Positions 16,928 to 25,543 of a DNA stretch of 64,000 bases are shown piece by piece. The stretch is from Hydrocarboniphaga daqingensis (GTDB lineage Bacteria > Pseudomonadota > Gammaproteobacteria > Nevskiales > Nevskiaceae). The notes below the pieces were generated by a model. That model was given only the letters and a program-made list of their open reading frames with translations, was not told the origin of the DNA and made no database searches. The position numbers and the translations under genes are program-made. Position 1 is the stretch's first letter. Each line of letters begins with the position of its first letter. The stretch is from the NCBI RefSeq assembly GCF_900129825.1, contig NZ_FQWZ01000001.1, forward strand, positions 310,001 through 374,000, in the 5' to 3' direction.

Positions 16928-18019
16928 ATGCTTTGCATGGACTTGCTGATCCTGCCGCTGTACGGCGGCACTGTTTACGACTGGATCGTCGCGCTGGGCT
17001 TGTCGGTTGCCATCGCGCTGGGCGTCTACTTGATCAAGCCGCTACTGATTCGTCGCTTGTCGGCGCGCGCCGAGCGCACGGCGACGCAGATCGACGACGG
17101 CATCGTGCGCGCCTTGCGCGCAACGCGGGTCTGGCTGATCGTCGTCTTCGCCGCATCGCTCGGCAGCCGCTATCTGGAGCTGCCCGACGCCCATCAGCGG
17201 CTGCTCGGCTCGATCACCGCGGTGGCGATGTTCCTGCAACTCGGGTTCTGGCTGTCGGCGATGTTCCAGTTCTGGCTCGACCGTTCGCGCGAGCGGGCGC
17301 TGGCCAGCAACAGCGGCGCGGCAACCAGCCTGGCGGCGATCGGCTTCATCGGCACGGCCGTGCTGTGGACCGTCGTGCTGCTGGTGGCGCTGGACAACCT
17401 GGGCGTCAACATCACGGCGGCGGTGGCCGGCCTGGGTGTCGGCGGTATCGCGGTGGCGCTGGCCGTGCAGAACATCCTCGGCGATCTGTTTGCGTCGCTG
17501 TCGATCATCGTCGACAAACCGTTCGTGATCGGCGACTTCGTGATCATTGACGACTACATGGGCACGGTTCAGCACGTCGGCCTGAAAACCACGCGGCTGC
17601 GTAGCCTCAGCGGCGAGCAGCTGGTGTTCTCCAACAGCGACCTGCTGAAGTCGCGGCTGCGCAACTACAAGCAGATGCAGGAGCGCCGTGTCGTATTCAG
17701 TTTCGGCGTGCTGTACGACACCACCGCCGAGCAGCTGGAGCGGATACCGGAGATCGTCCGAGAGTTGGTCGCAGCCGAGACGACTGCGCGCTTCGATCGC
17801 GCGCATTTCTTCAAGTTCGGCGAATCGTCGCTGGACTTTGAAGTGGTCTACATCGTGCTCAGCAGCGAGTACAACGTGTACATGGACATCCAGCAGCGGA
17901 TCAACCTCGGCCTGATGCGCGAGCTGGCCGCACTCGGCGTCGGCTTTGCGTATCCGACGCGGACGCTGCGAGTCGAAACACCGCTGCGCATTGCGCCGGA
18001 CGCGCCGGCATCGGCATGA
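16928..18019 (+). CDS. MscS-family mechanosensitive ion channel
   Basis: 363 residues (360 if the second ATG at 16937 is used). Hydrophobic segments at about 14-36, 58-78 and 88-110 precede the pore helix and MscS domain: VNITAAVAGLGVGGIAVALAVQNILGDLFASLSIIVDKPF is the Gly/Ala-rich TM3 and upper vestibule. The cytosolic beta and alpha/beta domains follow (GTVQHVGLKTTRLRSLSGEQLVFSN). It opens on membrane tension during hypo-osmotic shock. Its TGA overlaps the ATG of the next gene (18016). Confidence 0.93.
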   Translation: MLCMDLLILPLYGGTVYDWIVALGLSVAIALGVYLIKPLLIRRLSARAERTATQIDDGIVRALRATRVWLIVVFAASLGSRYLELPDAHQRLLGSITAVAMFLQLGFWLSAMFQFWLDRSRERALASNSGAATSLAAIGFIGTAVLWTVVLLVALDNLGVNITAAVAGLGVGGIAVALAVQNILGDLFASLSIIVDKPFVIGDFVIIDDYMGTVQHVGLKTTRLRSLSGEQLVFSNSDLLKSRLRNYKQMQERRVVFSFGVLYDTTAEQLERIPEIVRELVAAETTARFDRAHFFKFGESSLDFEVVYIVLSSEYNVYMDIQQRINLGLMRELAALGVGFAYPTRTLRVETPLRIAPDAPASA

Positions 18020-18417
18020 AGCGTCGGCCGGCGTCGCCAGCGCCCTGCCCTTGCGACGAGCAGCGTCGCTACGCCGATTGCTGTGAGCCGCTGCATCAAG
18101 GCCGTGTGCCCGCCGAACGCGCGGACGCGCTGATGCGCTCGCGCTACTCGGCCTATGCGCTCGGCTTGGCCGATTACCTGCTGGCAACCTGGCACAGCCG
18201 CACGCGGCCGTCAGCGCTCGATCTGAGCCCGCCGCAACCCCACTGGCTCGGCCTGAAGTTGCTGGGCTCGGACACTGCGGCCGACGGCCAGGCGGCGACC
18301 GTCGAGTTCGTCGCGCGCTACCGGATCGGGGGCGCGAGCGCGCAGCGGATGCACGAGCGCAGTCGCTTCGAGCGGGAAGACGGCGCCTGGCGCTACGTCG
18401 ACGGCGACGTCGACTGA
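18016..18417 (+). CDS. YchJ family SEC-C motif protein
   Basis: 133 residues. The N-terminal Cys cluster PCPCDEQRRYADCCEPLHQG resembles the zinc-binding SEC-C motif, and MRSRYSAYALGLADYLLATWH is the conserved core of the YchJ (UPF0225) family, followed by an NTF2-like beta domain. The ATGA overlap couples it to the MscS gene. Function unknown; a metal-binding accessory protein is the usual description. Confidence 0.9.
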   Translation: MKRRPASPAPCPCDEQRRYADCCEPLHQGRVPAERADALMRSRYSAYALGLADYLLATWHSRTRPSALDLSPPQPHWLGLKLLGSDTAADGQAATVEFVARYRIGGASAQRMHERSRFEREDGAWRYVDGDVD

Positions 18418-18456
18418 TTCACGCGCAGCGGCCGCGCCGGCGATGCGCCGACGCGA

Positions 18457-20382
18457 TCAGCCGCGCGGCGGCTTGCGCTTGGGGCCAGGGCCCGGCGTCG
18501 GCGGCGGGATCGCTTCGCCGGCACGGCTGATCCGCAACTGGCGGCCGAGCACCCAGGCTTTCTGCAGATCGCGGTAGACGCCGCGCGGCATGCCGGTGGG
18601 CAGGTCGACGAAGCTGTGGTCGTCCATGATCTCGATCTTGCCGATGTACTGGCTGTCGAGCCCGGCTTCGTTGGCGATCGCACCGACGATGTTGGCCGGC
18701 TTGACGCCGTGCTGGGCGCCGACTTCGATCCGGTAAGTCTCGGTTTCGTCGTCGCTCTTGGGCTTGGGCCGCTCAGGGCGCTCCAATCGCAGCGGCGCGC
18801 GCTCGCTGCGCTCCGGCCTGGCCGCGCTGCTGGCCGCCGGACGAATCTCGCTGGCCGCACTGCGCTCGGCGCGCTCGGGACGGTCGCGCAGCTTGGGCGA
18901 CATCGGGAACGAAGACGGCACCGGCGTGGCCACCGGCAGTGGCTCGGCCGGCGGACGCTTCGGCGTGACGCGGATTTCGGAGCGCGGCCCTTCGGCCACG
19001 ATCGGCTCATCGGTGGCCATCAGCAACGGACGGTCACCCTGGGCCATCGACGCCAACGCGGCCGCGATATCGACCAGCGCGGCGCCGGATTCGGTCTCGA
19101 TCTCGGCCAATACGCTGCGGAACGCGTCGAACTGGCTGGCGGCGACGCGGTCGCTATGCGCCTTGTTCATTGCCTCGATCACGGTCTGCTTGAAGCGCTG
19201 CACGCGGCGCTTGTTGATCACCTCGCTGCTCGGCGCCGCGATCGCTTCGATCGGCTGGCGCGTGGCGCGTTCGATCGCCTTGAGCAGATGGCGCTCGCGC
19301 GGCGAGACGAACAGGATCGCATCGCCGCTGCGGCCGGCGCGGCCGGTACGGCCGATCCGGTGAACGTAGCTTTCGGTGTCGGTCGGGATGTCGTAGTTGA
19401 CGACGTGGCTGATGCGCTCGACGTCGAGGCCGCGCGCGGCGACATCGGTGGCGACGACGATGTCGATCAGGCCGTCCTTGAGCTTGCTGATCGTGCGCTC
19501 GCGGTCGTTCTGCTGCATGTCGCCGTTGAGCGCGCTGGCGGCAAAGCCGCGTGCTTCGAGCTTGTCGGCGAGTTCGGTGGTCGCCGCCTTGGTGCGCGCG
19601 AACACGATCATCGCGTCGAAGGTTTCGGCTTCCAGGAAGCGGGTCAGCGCTTCGAGCTTGTTCATGCCGCTGACCAGCCAGTAACGCTGGCGGATGTTGG
19701 TCGCGGTCGTGGTCTTGGCCTTGATGCTGATCTCGACCGGATCACGCAGGTAGGTCTGCGCCACGCGGCGAATCACCGGCGGCATCGTGGCCGAGAACAG
19801 CGCGATCTGGCGCTCGACCGGTGCTTGCTGCAGCACCCACTCAACGTCTTCGATGAAGCCCATCCGCAGCATCTCATCGGCTTCGTCGAGCACCAACTGA
19901 CGCAGGTTGTCGAGCTTGAGCGAGCCGCGCTTGATGTGGTCGACGACCCGACCCGGCGTGCCGACGACGACGTGGGCACCCCGCTTGAGGCCGCGCAACT
20001 GGGGCTCATAGCTCTGGCCGCCGTAGATCGGCAGCACGTGGAAACCGGGAATCGCCGATGCGTAGTTCTGCAGCGCCTCGGCGACCTGGATCGCCAGTTC
20101 GCGCGTCGGGGCCAGTACCAAGGCCTGGGTGACGCTGCGCGAGGTGTCGATCATCGACAAGATCGGCAGAGCGAATGCGGCGGTCTTGCCGGTGCCGGTC
20201 TGCGCCTGGCCGAGCACGTCGCGACCTTCGAGCAACGGGGGGATCGTGCGGGCCTGAATCGGGCTGGGCGACTCGTATCCGATCCGGATCAATGCCTCCA
20301 GTACCGGTGCAGCCAACCGCAAGTCGGCGAAACGCACGGACGCTGCGCCGGATGCGGCATCGTCGTTGGGCACGGAAGCCAT
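18457..20382 (-). CDS. deaD: DEAD-box ATP-dependent RNA helicase, DeaD/CsdA type
   Basis: 641 residues from the ATG at 20382, which has AGGA eight bases upstream; the frame is open for 63 codons further but that part does not look coding. Helicase motifs appear in order: QARTIPPLL, AQTGTGKT (about 60-67), PTREL, DEAD, SAT, and HRIGRTGRAG. After the RecA-like core comes a linker and a low-complexity Arg/Pro/Glu segment, then an RNA-binding DbpA-like domain (VGAQHGVKPANIVGAIANEAG) and a short Pro/Lys-rich tail. This resembles cold-shock helicase DeaD, which acts in ribosome assembly and mRNA unwinding. It is divergent from the H-NOX-like operon. Confidence 0.92.
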   Translation of the reverse strand: MASVPNDDAASGAASVRFADLRLAAPVLEALIRIGYESPSPIQARTIPPLLEGRDVLGQAQTGTGKTAAFALPILSMIDTSRSVTQALVLAPTRELAIQVAEALQNYASAIPGFHVLPIYGGQSYEPQLRGLKRGAHVVVGTPGRVVDHIKRGSLKLDNLRQLVLDEADEMLRMGFIEDVEWVLQQAPVERQIALFSATMPPVIRRVAQTYLRDPVEISIKAKTTTATNIRQRYWLVSGMNKLEALTRFLEAETFDAMIVFARTKAATTELADKLEARGFAASALNGDMQQNDRERTISKLKDGLIDIVVATDVAARGLDVERISHVVNYDIPTDTESYVHRIGRTGRAGRSGDAILFVSPRERHLLKAIERATRQPIEAIAAPSSEVINKRRVQRFKQTVIEAMNKAHSDRVAASQFDAFRSVLAEIETESGAALVDIAAALASMAQGDRPLLMATDEPIVAEGPRSEIRVTPKRPPAEPLPVATPVPSSFPMSPKLRDRPERAERSAASEIRPAASSAARPERSERAPLRLERPERPKPKSDDETETYRIEVGAQHGVKPANIVGAIANEAGLDSQYIGKIEIMDDHSFVDLPTGMPRGVYRDLQKAWVLGRQLRISRAGEAIPPPTPGPGPKRKPPRG

Positions 20383-20555
20383 GGGAATCCTGATGGAACG
20401 CGGCGGGCGATTGTACACCGGCGCGCCCCCTGATCCGACGCCCCCCCTGCGAGGACCGGCGCGCGGCGGCTGCCGAGCGTCAAGATTGACGGCCCCAAGC
20501 CGATACGCCGCCTGCGGCGACGAGGCGATCGGGCCGGCTGCGCAACGGAGACCAC

Positions 20556-21110
20556 GTGATCGGCCTAGCATTCAATTTAGTAGAGCACTACCTGCTGGAC
20601 CAGCGTGACGAAGCGGCGTTGGCAGCCGCGCTGGCCACCGGCGGCTTTGCCGACGCCGACCCCTGGCTCGATTCCCTGGCCTATCCCGACGCCGACTTCC
20701 GCCGCTGGGTGTTGGCCGCCGCCGAGCAGGATGCCGTCGACCTCGACGAGTTCCTGCGGAGGCTCGGGCGCTGGGCAATGCCCAGGCTGATCCGCCGCTA
20801 CACCTTGCTGCCGACGACGCCGCGCTCGCCAAAAGACCTGATCGGCGACTTGTCGGCGGTGGTGTTTCCGCAGCTGCGGCGCGCGCTGCTGGGCGTCAGT
20901 ACCGCGGACTTCGTGCTCGACTGCGGCCACACCGGCGCGGATTTGACCTATCGCCCCAGCGGCGAGCTGTGCCAGACGATCCAAGGGGCCCTGCTCGGAC
21001 TTGGCGACCACTTCGGCGTGCCGCTGTCGGTGCGCGAGATCCGCTGCGGCCGCCACGGCGACGGCAGCTGCTGCTTTCATCTGGACTTCTACACGCCGGT
21101 GAGTCCGTGA
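20556..21110 (+). CDS. H-NOX-fold (HNOB) sensor protein lacking the heme-ligating histidine
   Basis: 184 residues from GTG, with CGGAG nine bases upstream. The N-terminus IGLAFNLVEHYLL and the segment YPDADFRRWVLAAAEQDAVD + LDEFLRRLGRW follow bacterial H-NOX proteins, and the C-terminal RCGRHGDGSCCFHLDF follows their Cys-containing end. In heme-binding H-NOX proteins a His near residue 103 ligates iron and a Y-x-S-x-R motif holds the propionates. By eye the His position is Val103 and the motif reads YRPSG, so canonical heme binding looks impossible. Cys123, Cys139, Cys164, Cys172 and Cys173 could bind zinc or sense redox state. A V4R-type domain is the alternative reading. The stop overlaps the kinase start (GTGA). 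Confidence 0.7.
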   Translation: MIGLAFNLVEHYLLDQRDEAALAAALATGGFADADPWLDSLAYPDADFRRWVLAAAEQDAVDLDEFLRRLGRWAMPRLIRRYTLLPTTPRSPKDLIGDLSAVVFPQLRRALLGVSTADFVLDCGHTGADLTYRPSGELCQTIQGALLGLGDHFGVPLSVREIRCGRHGDGSCCFHLDFYTPVSP

Positions 21111-22432
21111 GCGCCCCGGACCCCCATCACCTGCGTCTGATGCGCGCCGAGCGCCGCGTCGAACTGATGACGCGACTGATCGAGGATCGCAATCTCGACC
21201 TCGGCATCTCGATGGAGCAGACCCATAGCGTGCGCAGCCACCTGGCCGGGCTGCACCACGCGCTACCGGGCGCCCTGATCGAAACCGGAGCCGACGGCCT
21301 GATCACCGGCACCAATACCGGCGTTCAAGACCTGCTCGGCTATCCGCCGGGCGCGCTGTTGGGCCACTGGCTGAGACAGATCTGGCCCGATGCCGACGCA
21401 TTCATCGATCGATGCCTGCGCGCCGACACCGGCCAGGATCTGCGCGACGAAGCCGAGTGGATCGCGATCGACGGCCGCGTCGTGCCGGTGATGATCTCGG
21501 CGCTGGTGCAACGCGACGCGCGGCAACGCCCGGCATCGCTGGCGCTGATCGCGCTCGATCTGTCGGAACGACGACGGCTCGAAGTCGAGTTGCGCCACGC
21601 GCAGAAGATGGAATCGCTGGGACAGCTATCAGCCGGAGTCGCCCACGAAATCAACACGCCGATGCAATACGTCGGCGACAACCTCGGCTTCATCCAGGAC
21701 ACGATCCGGCAGCTGCGCCCGCTGCTGGACGCGCTGCCGGCGCTGCAGCAGCAGATGAGTCCGGAGGCTGCCGCGCAGTGTCAGGCCTTGTGCACGACGG
21801 TCGACATGGACTTCGTCCGCGACCGGCTGCCGCGCGCAATCGACAGCGCACTGGGCGGCGTCCAGCGCGTGCGCCGCATCGTCGATGCAATGCGCGCGTT
21901 CAGCCATCCGCGCTCCGAACCCACCAGCGTCGACATCAATCAATGTCTGCGCGACACACTGGCCGTGGCACACAACGAATATCGATACGTTGCCGATCTG
22001 GCCTGCGATTTCGGCGACCTGCCGGACGTGGTCTGCTGCAGCAGCGATTTGAATCACGCCTTTCTGAACCTGATCGTCAACGCGGCGCATGCCATCGCCG
22101 AGCGACAGGCCCGCGGCAACGCAACGCGCGGCCATATCCGCGTCAGCACGCAGCTGTCGAACGATCACGCGCTGATCGCGATTGAAGACGACGGCTGCGG
22201 TGTGCCGGAGTCGATCCGACACCGGATCTTCGATCCGTTCTTTACGACCAAGGCCATCGGCAAGGGCACCGGCCAGGGCTTGGCGATCGCACGCAGCGTC
22301 GTCGTCGATCAGCATGGCGGCAGCCTGGACTTCAGGTCGCAGACCGGCATCGGCACCACGTTCACGATTCGGCTGCCGATCCACGGCCGCCGCATGACCC
22401 GCCCGGTCGAGCCAGAGGATGACGCGACATGA
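21107..22432 (+). CDS. cytosolic PAS-domain sensor histidine kinase
   Basis: 441 residues from the GTG in the GTGA overlap; the frame runs on upstream but that is shadow sequence. A short coiled-coil N-terminus (about 10-45) precedes a PAS domain (about 50-150). The dimerisation/phosphoacceptor segment is [20 protein letters not shown] with His180. The ATPase domain has N box [12 protein letters not shown]1 DDGCGVPE, F box FDPFFTTK and G2 GTGQGLAIA. There is no membrane segment, so the input is cytosolic, presumably the upstream H-NOX-like protein. The ATGA overlap couples it to the REC-HDOD gene, the probable phosphorylation partner. Confidence 0.9.
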   Translation: MSAPDPHHLRLMRAERRVELMTRLIEDRNLDLGISMEQTHSVRSHLAGLHHALPGALIETGADGLITGTNTGVQDLLGYPPGALLGHWLRQIWPDADAFIDRCLRADTGQDLRDEAEWIAIDGRVVPVMISALVQRDARQRPASLALIALDLSERRRLEVELRHAQKMESLGQLSAGVAHEINTPMQYVGDNLGFIQDTIRQLRPLLDALPALQQQMSPEAAAQCQALCTTVDMDFVRDRLPRAIDSALGGVQRVRRIVDAMRAFSHPRSEPTSVDINQCLRDTLAVAHNEYRYVADLACDFGDLPDVVCCSSDLNHAFLNLIVNAAHAIAERQARGNATRGHIRVSTQLSNDHALIAIEDDGCGVPESIRHRIFDPFFTTKAIGKGTGQGLAIARSVVVDQHGGSLDFRSQTGIGTTFTIRLPIHGRRMTRPVEPEDDAT

Positions 22433-23610
22433 TCAAGGTGCTGTTCGTCGACGACGAACCCGAGCTGCTGCAAGGGCTGGAGAACCGGCTGCACAAGCTC
22501 AAGGACCGCTGGCAGATGCGCTTTGCCGGCAGCGGCGACGCCGCGATCCGCCTGCTGCGTCAGGACCCGGCCGATGTCGTCGTATCCGACATGCGGATGC
22601 CCGGCATGGACGGCGGCCAACTGCTGGACTGGGTTCGCGAACGCCACCCGGAGACGGTACGCATCCTGTTGTCCGGCCATACCGGCACCGATGGCGCAAT
22701 CCAGTTGATGCCGGTCGCACACCAGTTGTTGAGCAAGCCCTGCGACCTTGATCTGCTCGAGCGCGCCGTCGAATGCGGGGCGGGACTGCAGGGCCGGCGT
22801 TCCCGGCCCGAAGTCGCACAGGTGCTCGGCTTGCTTCAAAGCCTGCCGTCGCTGCCGCGCTTGTACTGGGACCTGGTGCGCGAGCTCGACCGCCCGTCCG
22901 CGAGTTCGGCGTCGGTATCCAAGATCATCGAACAAGACATGGCGATGACGGCCCGCGTGCTGCAGATGGCCAACTCCGCCTTCTTCGCCTCACCTCGCAG
23001 CGTACGCAGCGTGCGCGACGCCATCACCTCGCTGGGTCTGCAAGCGATCCGCGCGGCGGTGCTGCAGCTGCACTTGTTCCGCGCGATGGGCGATATCGCG
23101 GTGCCTCGCGGATTCTCGCTGGAGAAACTGCAGACGCGGTCCTTGCACTGCGCATGGCTGACCAACCAGATGCTGGCCGACCCCGAGGAGCGCAAAACCG
23201 CTTACTCCGCCGCGGTGCTGCATGACGTCGGCTACCTGGTGCTGGCGGTAGGCCTGCCGGAGGCCTCGGCGCGCATCCGCAACCGCGCGCGCAGCACCGG
23301 TGAAGCGCTGCATCGCCTCGAAACCGAGGAGCTCGGCTGCGACCATGCCGAGATCGGGGCGCGCATGCTCGCGCTGTGGGGCTTGCCGGTACCCTTGGTC
23401 GAAGCCGTGGCCTATCACAACGATCCGTTGCGCTCCGGCGCCACGCGCTTCGGCGCGATCGCAGCGGTTCACGTCGCCAGCGTGCTCAGCTACGACAAGA
23501 GCGACCCGCAGAGCCTTCCGCAACAGCTCGACGTCGAGTTCCTGCAGCGGATCAACTGCGAGGCAATCGTCAATCAATGGATCGCCGGCGAGCCGATCAG
23601 CCGCATCTGA
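22429..23610 (+). CDS. response regulator with HDOD output domain
   Basis: 393 residues. The receiver domain (1-120) has acidic residues in FVDDEPE, phospho-acceptor Asp54 in VSDMRMPGMDGG, a Ser/Thr in LLSGHTG and Lys in LLSKPCD. The rest (about 145-380) is an HDOD domain (LPRLYWDLVRELDRPSAS, then HDVGYLVLAVGLPEA and CDHAEIGARMLALWGLP). HDOD proteins are HD-fold signalling modules whose activity is generally not catalytic. It sits where an EAL or HTH regulator is found in known H-NOX pathways. Confidence 0.9.
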   Translation: MIKVLFVDDEPELLQGLENRLHKLKDRWQMRFAGSGDAAIRLLRQDPADVVVSDMRMPGMDGGQLLDWVRERHPETVRILLSGHTGTDGAIQLMPVAHQLLSKPCDLDLLERAVECGAGLQGRRSRPEVAQVLGLLQSLPSLPRLYWDLVRELDRPSASSASVSKIIEQDMAMTARVLQMANSAFFASPRSVRSVRDAITSLGLQAIRAAVLQLHLFRAMGDIAVPRGFSLEKLQTRSLHCAWLTNQMLADPEERKTAYSAAVLHDVGYLVLAVGLPEASARIRNRARSTGEALHRLETEELGCDHAEIGARMLALWGLPVPLVEAVAYHNDPLRSGATRFGAIAAVHVASVLSYDKSDPQSLPQQLDVEFLQRINCEAIVNQWIAGEPISRI

Positions 23611-23611
23611 C

Positions 23612-24769
23612 ATGACCGCCGAGATGCGAATCCGCGCGCTGTGCGTCGACGACGAGCCAGCCGTGCTCGACGGCTTGCAACTGACGCTGCACCGCCACTG
23701 TCAGCTGGACGTCGCCCGCAGCGGCGCCGAAGCACTGGGCATGCTCGCGCAGCAACGCTACGCCGTGCTGATGTCCGATATGCGGATGCCGGGCATCGAC
23801 GGCGCCACGTTGCTGAACGTCGTGCGGCAACGTCACCCCGAGACCGTGCGGCTGCTGCTGACCGGCCAGGCCGATATCCAAACGGCCGCGTTGGCGATCA
23901 ACAACGGTCAGATTTTTCGCTTCCTGATCAAGCCCTGTCCGCCGGCGACGGTGCAGCGCGCGTTTGCCGACGCCGCCGAGCAGTACCGACTGCAAACGGT
24001 CGAGCGCAATCTGCTCGAACGCACGCTGCGCGGCGCGGTGCAAGCGCTGACCGAGGTGCTGTCGCTGACCGACCCGGAAGCCTACGGGCGTGCGGCGCAG
24101 GTCAAGACCCTGTGCGTGGACATGGCCACACGCCTGCAGCTGAGTCCGACCTGGGCACTGGAACTGGCGGCGATGATGGCGCCCTTGGGGCGCATCAGCC
24201 TGCCACCGGATCTGCTGCAGCGCTTGGCTTCCGGTGCACCGCTGCAACGGCAATCGGACCGCGAGGCCCTGCAGCGCGTGTCCGAGGTCACGCACCGGCT
24301 GCTCGCGCCGATCCCGCGACTGGAACCGGTTCGCGACATCCTGAGGGCTGCCGAGCGTCACATGGCAGCGGTCGACGATGCCGCCGACATTGCGGCCGAC
24401 ACGATGCCCGTCGCGGCACTGTCGCGCGTGCTGCGCGCTGCGACTCGCTTCGTCGAGCGAACCGACCATGGCGATACGCCGGAACTGGCGCTGGCCGAGC
24501 TTCGCAACGATGGTGCGCAGGACGTGCTGATCGATGTGATCCGCCAGATCACCGGCAGCCGGACCCACGAGCAGCAAGTGCGGACGTTACCGGTACACCG
24601 GCTCGGCGTCGGTATGCGGCTGTGCGACGACCTGTTGACGCAGAACGGTCAACGGCTCGTGCCGCGCGGCTTCGAAGTCAATGCCAGCTTCGTCGAGCGA
24701 ATCCGCAATATGCGGCCGGATGCGCTGCGCAGTCCGGTCCGCGTCTTGATACCGCGCAACGCCGACTGA
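23612..24769 (+). CDS. response regulator with degenerate HD-GYP-like domain
   Basis: 385 residues; ATG one base after the preceding stop. The receiver domain has DDEPA, phospho-acceptor Asp56 (MSDMRMPGIDG), TGQAD and a Lys in LIKPCP, as in RpfG-type regulators. The following helical region (about 140-260) aligns with HD-GYP, but the metal-binding HD is replaced: where the family has LLHDIGKIGIP this protein reads MMAPLGRISLP, and the upstream His and the GYP motif are also missing. It should not hydrolyse cyclic-di-GMP. A C-terminal domain of about 70 residues resembles those attached to HD-GYP regulators. It recalls HnoD, a degenerate HD-GYP protein that modulates the partner regulator. Confidence 0.82.
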   Translation: MTAEMRIRALCVDDEPAVLDGLQLTLHRHCQLDVARSGAEALGMLAQQRYAVLMSDMRMPGIDGATLLNVVRQRHPETVRLLLTGQADIQTAALAINNGQIFRFLIKPCPPATVQRAFADAAEQYRLQTVERNLLERTLRGAVQALTEVLSLTDPEAYGRAAQVKTLCVDMATRLQLSPTWALELAAMMAPLGRISLPPDLLQRLASGAPLQRQSDREALQRVSEVTHRLLAPIPRLEPVRDILRAAERHMAAVDDAADIAADTMPVAALSRVLRAATRFVERTDHGDTPELALAELRNDGAQDVLIDVIRQITGSRTHEQQVRTLPVHRLGVGMRLCDDLLTQNGQRLVPRGFEVNASFVERIRNMRPDALRSPVRVLIPRNAD

Positions 24770-24771
24770 GC

Positions 24772-24789
24772 CGCCGCTTCAGAGCGGCG
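24772..24789. terminator. hairpin between convergent genes
   Basis: A 7-bp perfect stem, CGCCGCT / AGCGGCG with a 4-base loop, fills the gap between the stop of the degenerate HD-GYP regulator (24769) and the stop of the TetR gene (24790). No T-tract is present; a bidirectional terminator is plausible. Confidence 0.45.
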
Positions 24790-25413
24790 TCAGTGTCGAG
24801 CCGCGATCGCCTGCCACAGCATCTCGAACAGTTCGTTGGCCTGAGGCGTCAGCGGCTCGTTCATGCCGCGCGAGATATAGCCCTGCACCAGTCGCACGAT
24901 GATGCCGATACAGTAATCGAGCAGCACTTGTTCGCTGACCTGGCGGTTGAGCACACCCTGCGCTTGACCCTGCGCGAACATCCGCGTGATCGCCGCATAG
25001 AAGTCGCGGTTCTGATGACCGGCCGTGCGGCGCCAGGTGTTCAGGTACACCGAGCTCATGACGATCTGCATCACCTTGGGATTGCGCTCGAAAAAGCCGA
25101 GCGCCACGTCGAACAAGCTGCGCAGGCGCTGCTTCAGATCGGCGCGATCAAGACCGTTGGCCTGCAGATACGGGCCCATCTGCCCGACGAGCTGGCCGAG
25201 CCACGAATCGAGGCCGGAGAACAGCAGCGCTTCCTTGCTGCCGTAGTACTTGTAGATCGTCTGCAGGCTGACGTTGGCGCCGCGCGCAATCTCGATCAGA
25301 CCGATGCGGTGAAACTCACGTGTCGAAAAAATATCGAGAACCGCGGCTTCGATGCGCGCCTTCGTGTCCGGGTCGAGCTTCTTCAAGTCGGGTAGTGCAG
25401 TGGACGTTTGCAT
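24790..25413 (-). CDS. TetR family transcriptional regulator
   Basis: 207 residues from the ATG at 25413, which has AAGG eight bases upstream; the frame continues upstream without a better start. The helix-turn-helix is at about residues 18-65 (VLDIFSTREFHRIGLIEIARGANVSLQTIYKYYGSKEAL), with the canonical YKYYGSKEAL end. The ligand domain is all-helical. It is divergent from the acyl-CoA dehydrogenase gene, which it probably controls, as TetR repressors often do for fatty-acid or steroid catabolism. An AT-rich patch with an imperfect inverted repeat lies just upstream of its start. Confidence 0.9.
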   Translation of the reverse strand: MQTSTALPDLKKLDPDTKARIEAAVLDIFSTREFHRIGLIEIARGANVSLQTIYKYYGSKEALLFSGLDSWLGQLVGQMGPYLQANGLDRADLKQRLRSLFDVALGFFERNPKVMQIVMSSVYLNTWRRTAGHQNRDFYAAITRMFAQGQAQGVLNRQVSEQVLLDYCIGIIVRLVQGYISRGMNEPLTPQANELFEMLWQAIAARH

Positions 25414-25423
25414 GGGACCCTTA

Positions 25424-25446
25424 TGTTTATTGATTGATATAGAACA
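25424..25446. promoter_or_regulatory. AT-rich candidate operator/promoter between tetR and fadE
   Basis: A 23-base AT-rich stretch with TGTT and AACA ends and an ATTGATTGAT core lies in an otherwise GC-rich divergent gap, directly in front of the TetR start. The dyad symmetry is imperfect (about 5 of 11 paired positions), so this is only a candidate TetR site or promoter element. Confidence 0.3.
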
Positions 25447-25543
25447 ACCTCTCCTACCCGCACTATGAGACGGGGCTGCGCAAACGACAAGCCCTGCGCA
25501 TGGCGTCTGCCGGGGCCGGGGCTGACGCGCACTTCGACGACCG

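Noticed and set aside
18616-20433. 605-codon open frame on the plus strand
   Set aside because: Antisense shadow of deaD, which has all helicase motifs in the opposite frame.
20383-20571. 63-codon N-terminal extension of DeaD
   Set aside because: It would overlap the start of the H-NOX-like gene, lacks family similarity, and the internal ATG at 20382 has a good ribosome site.
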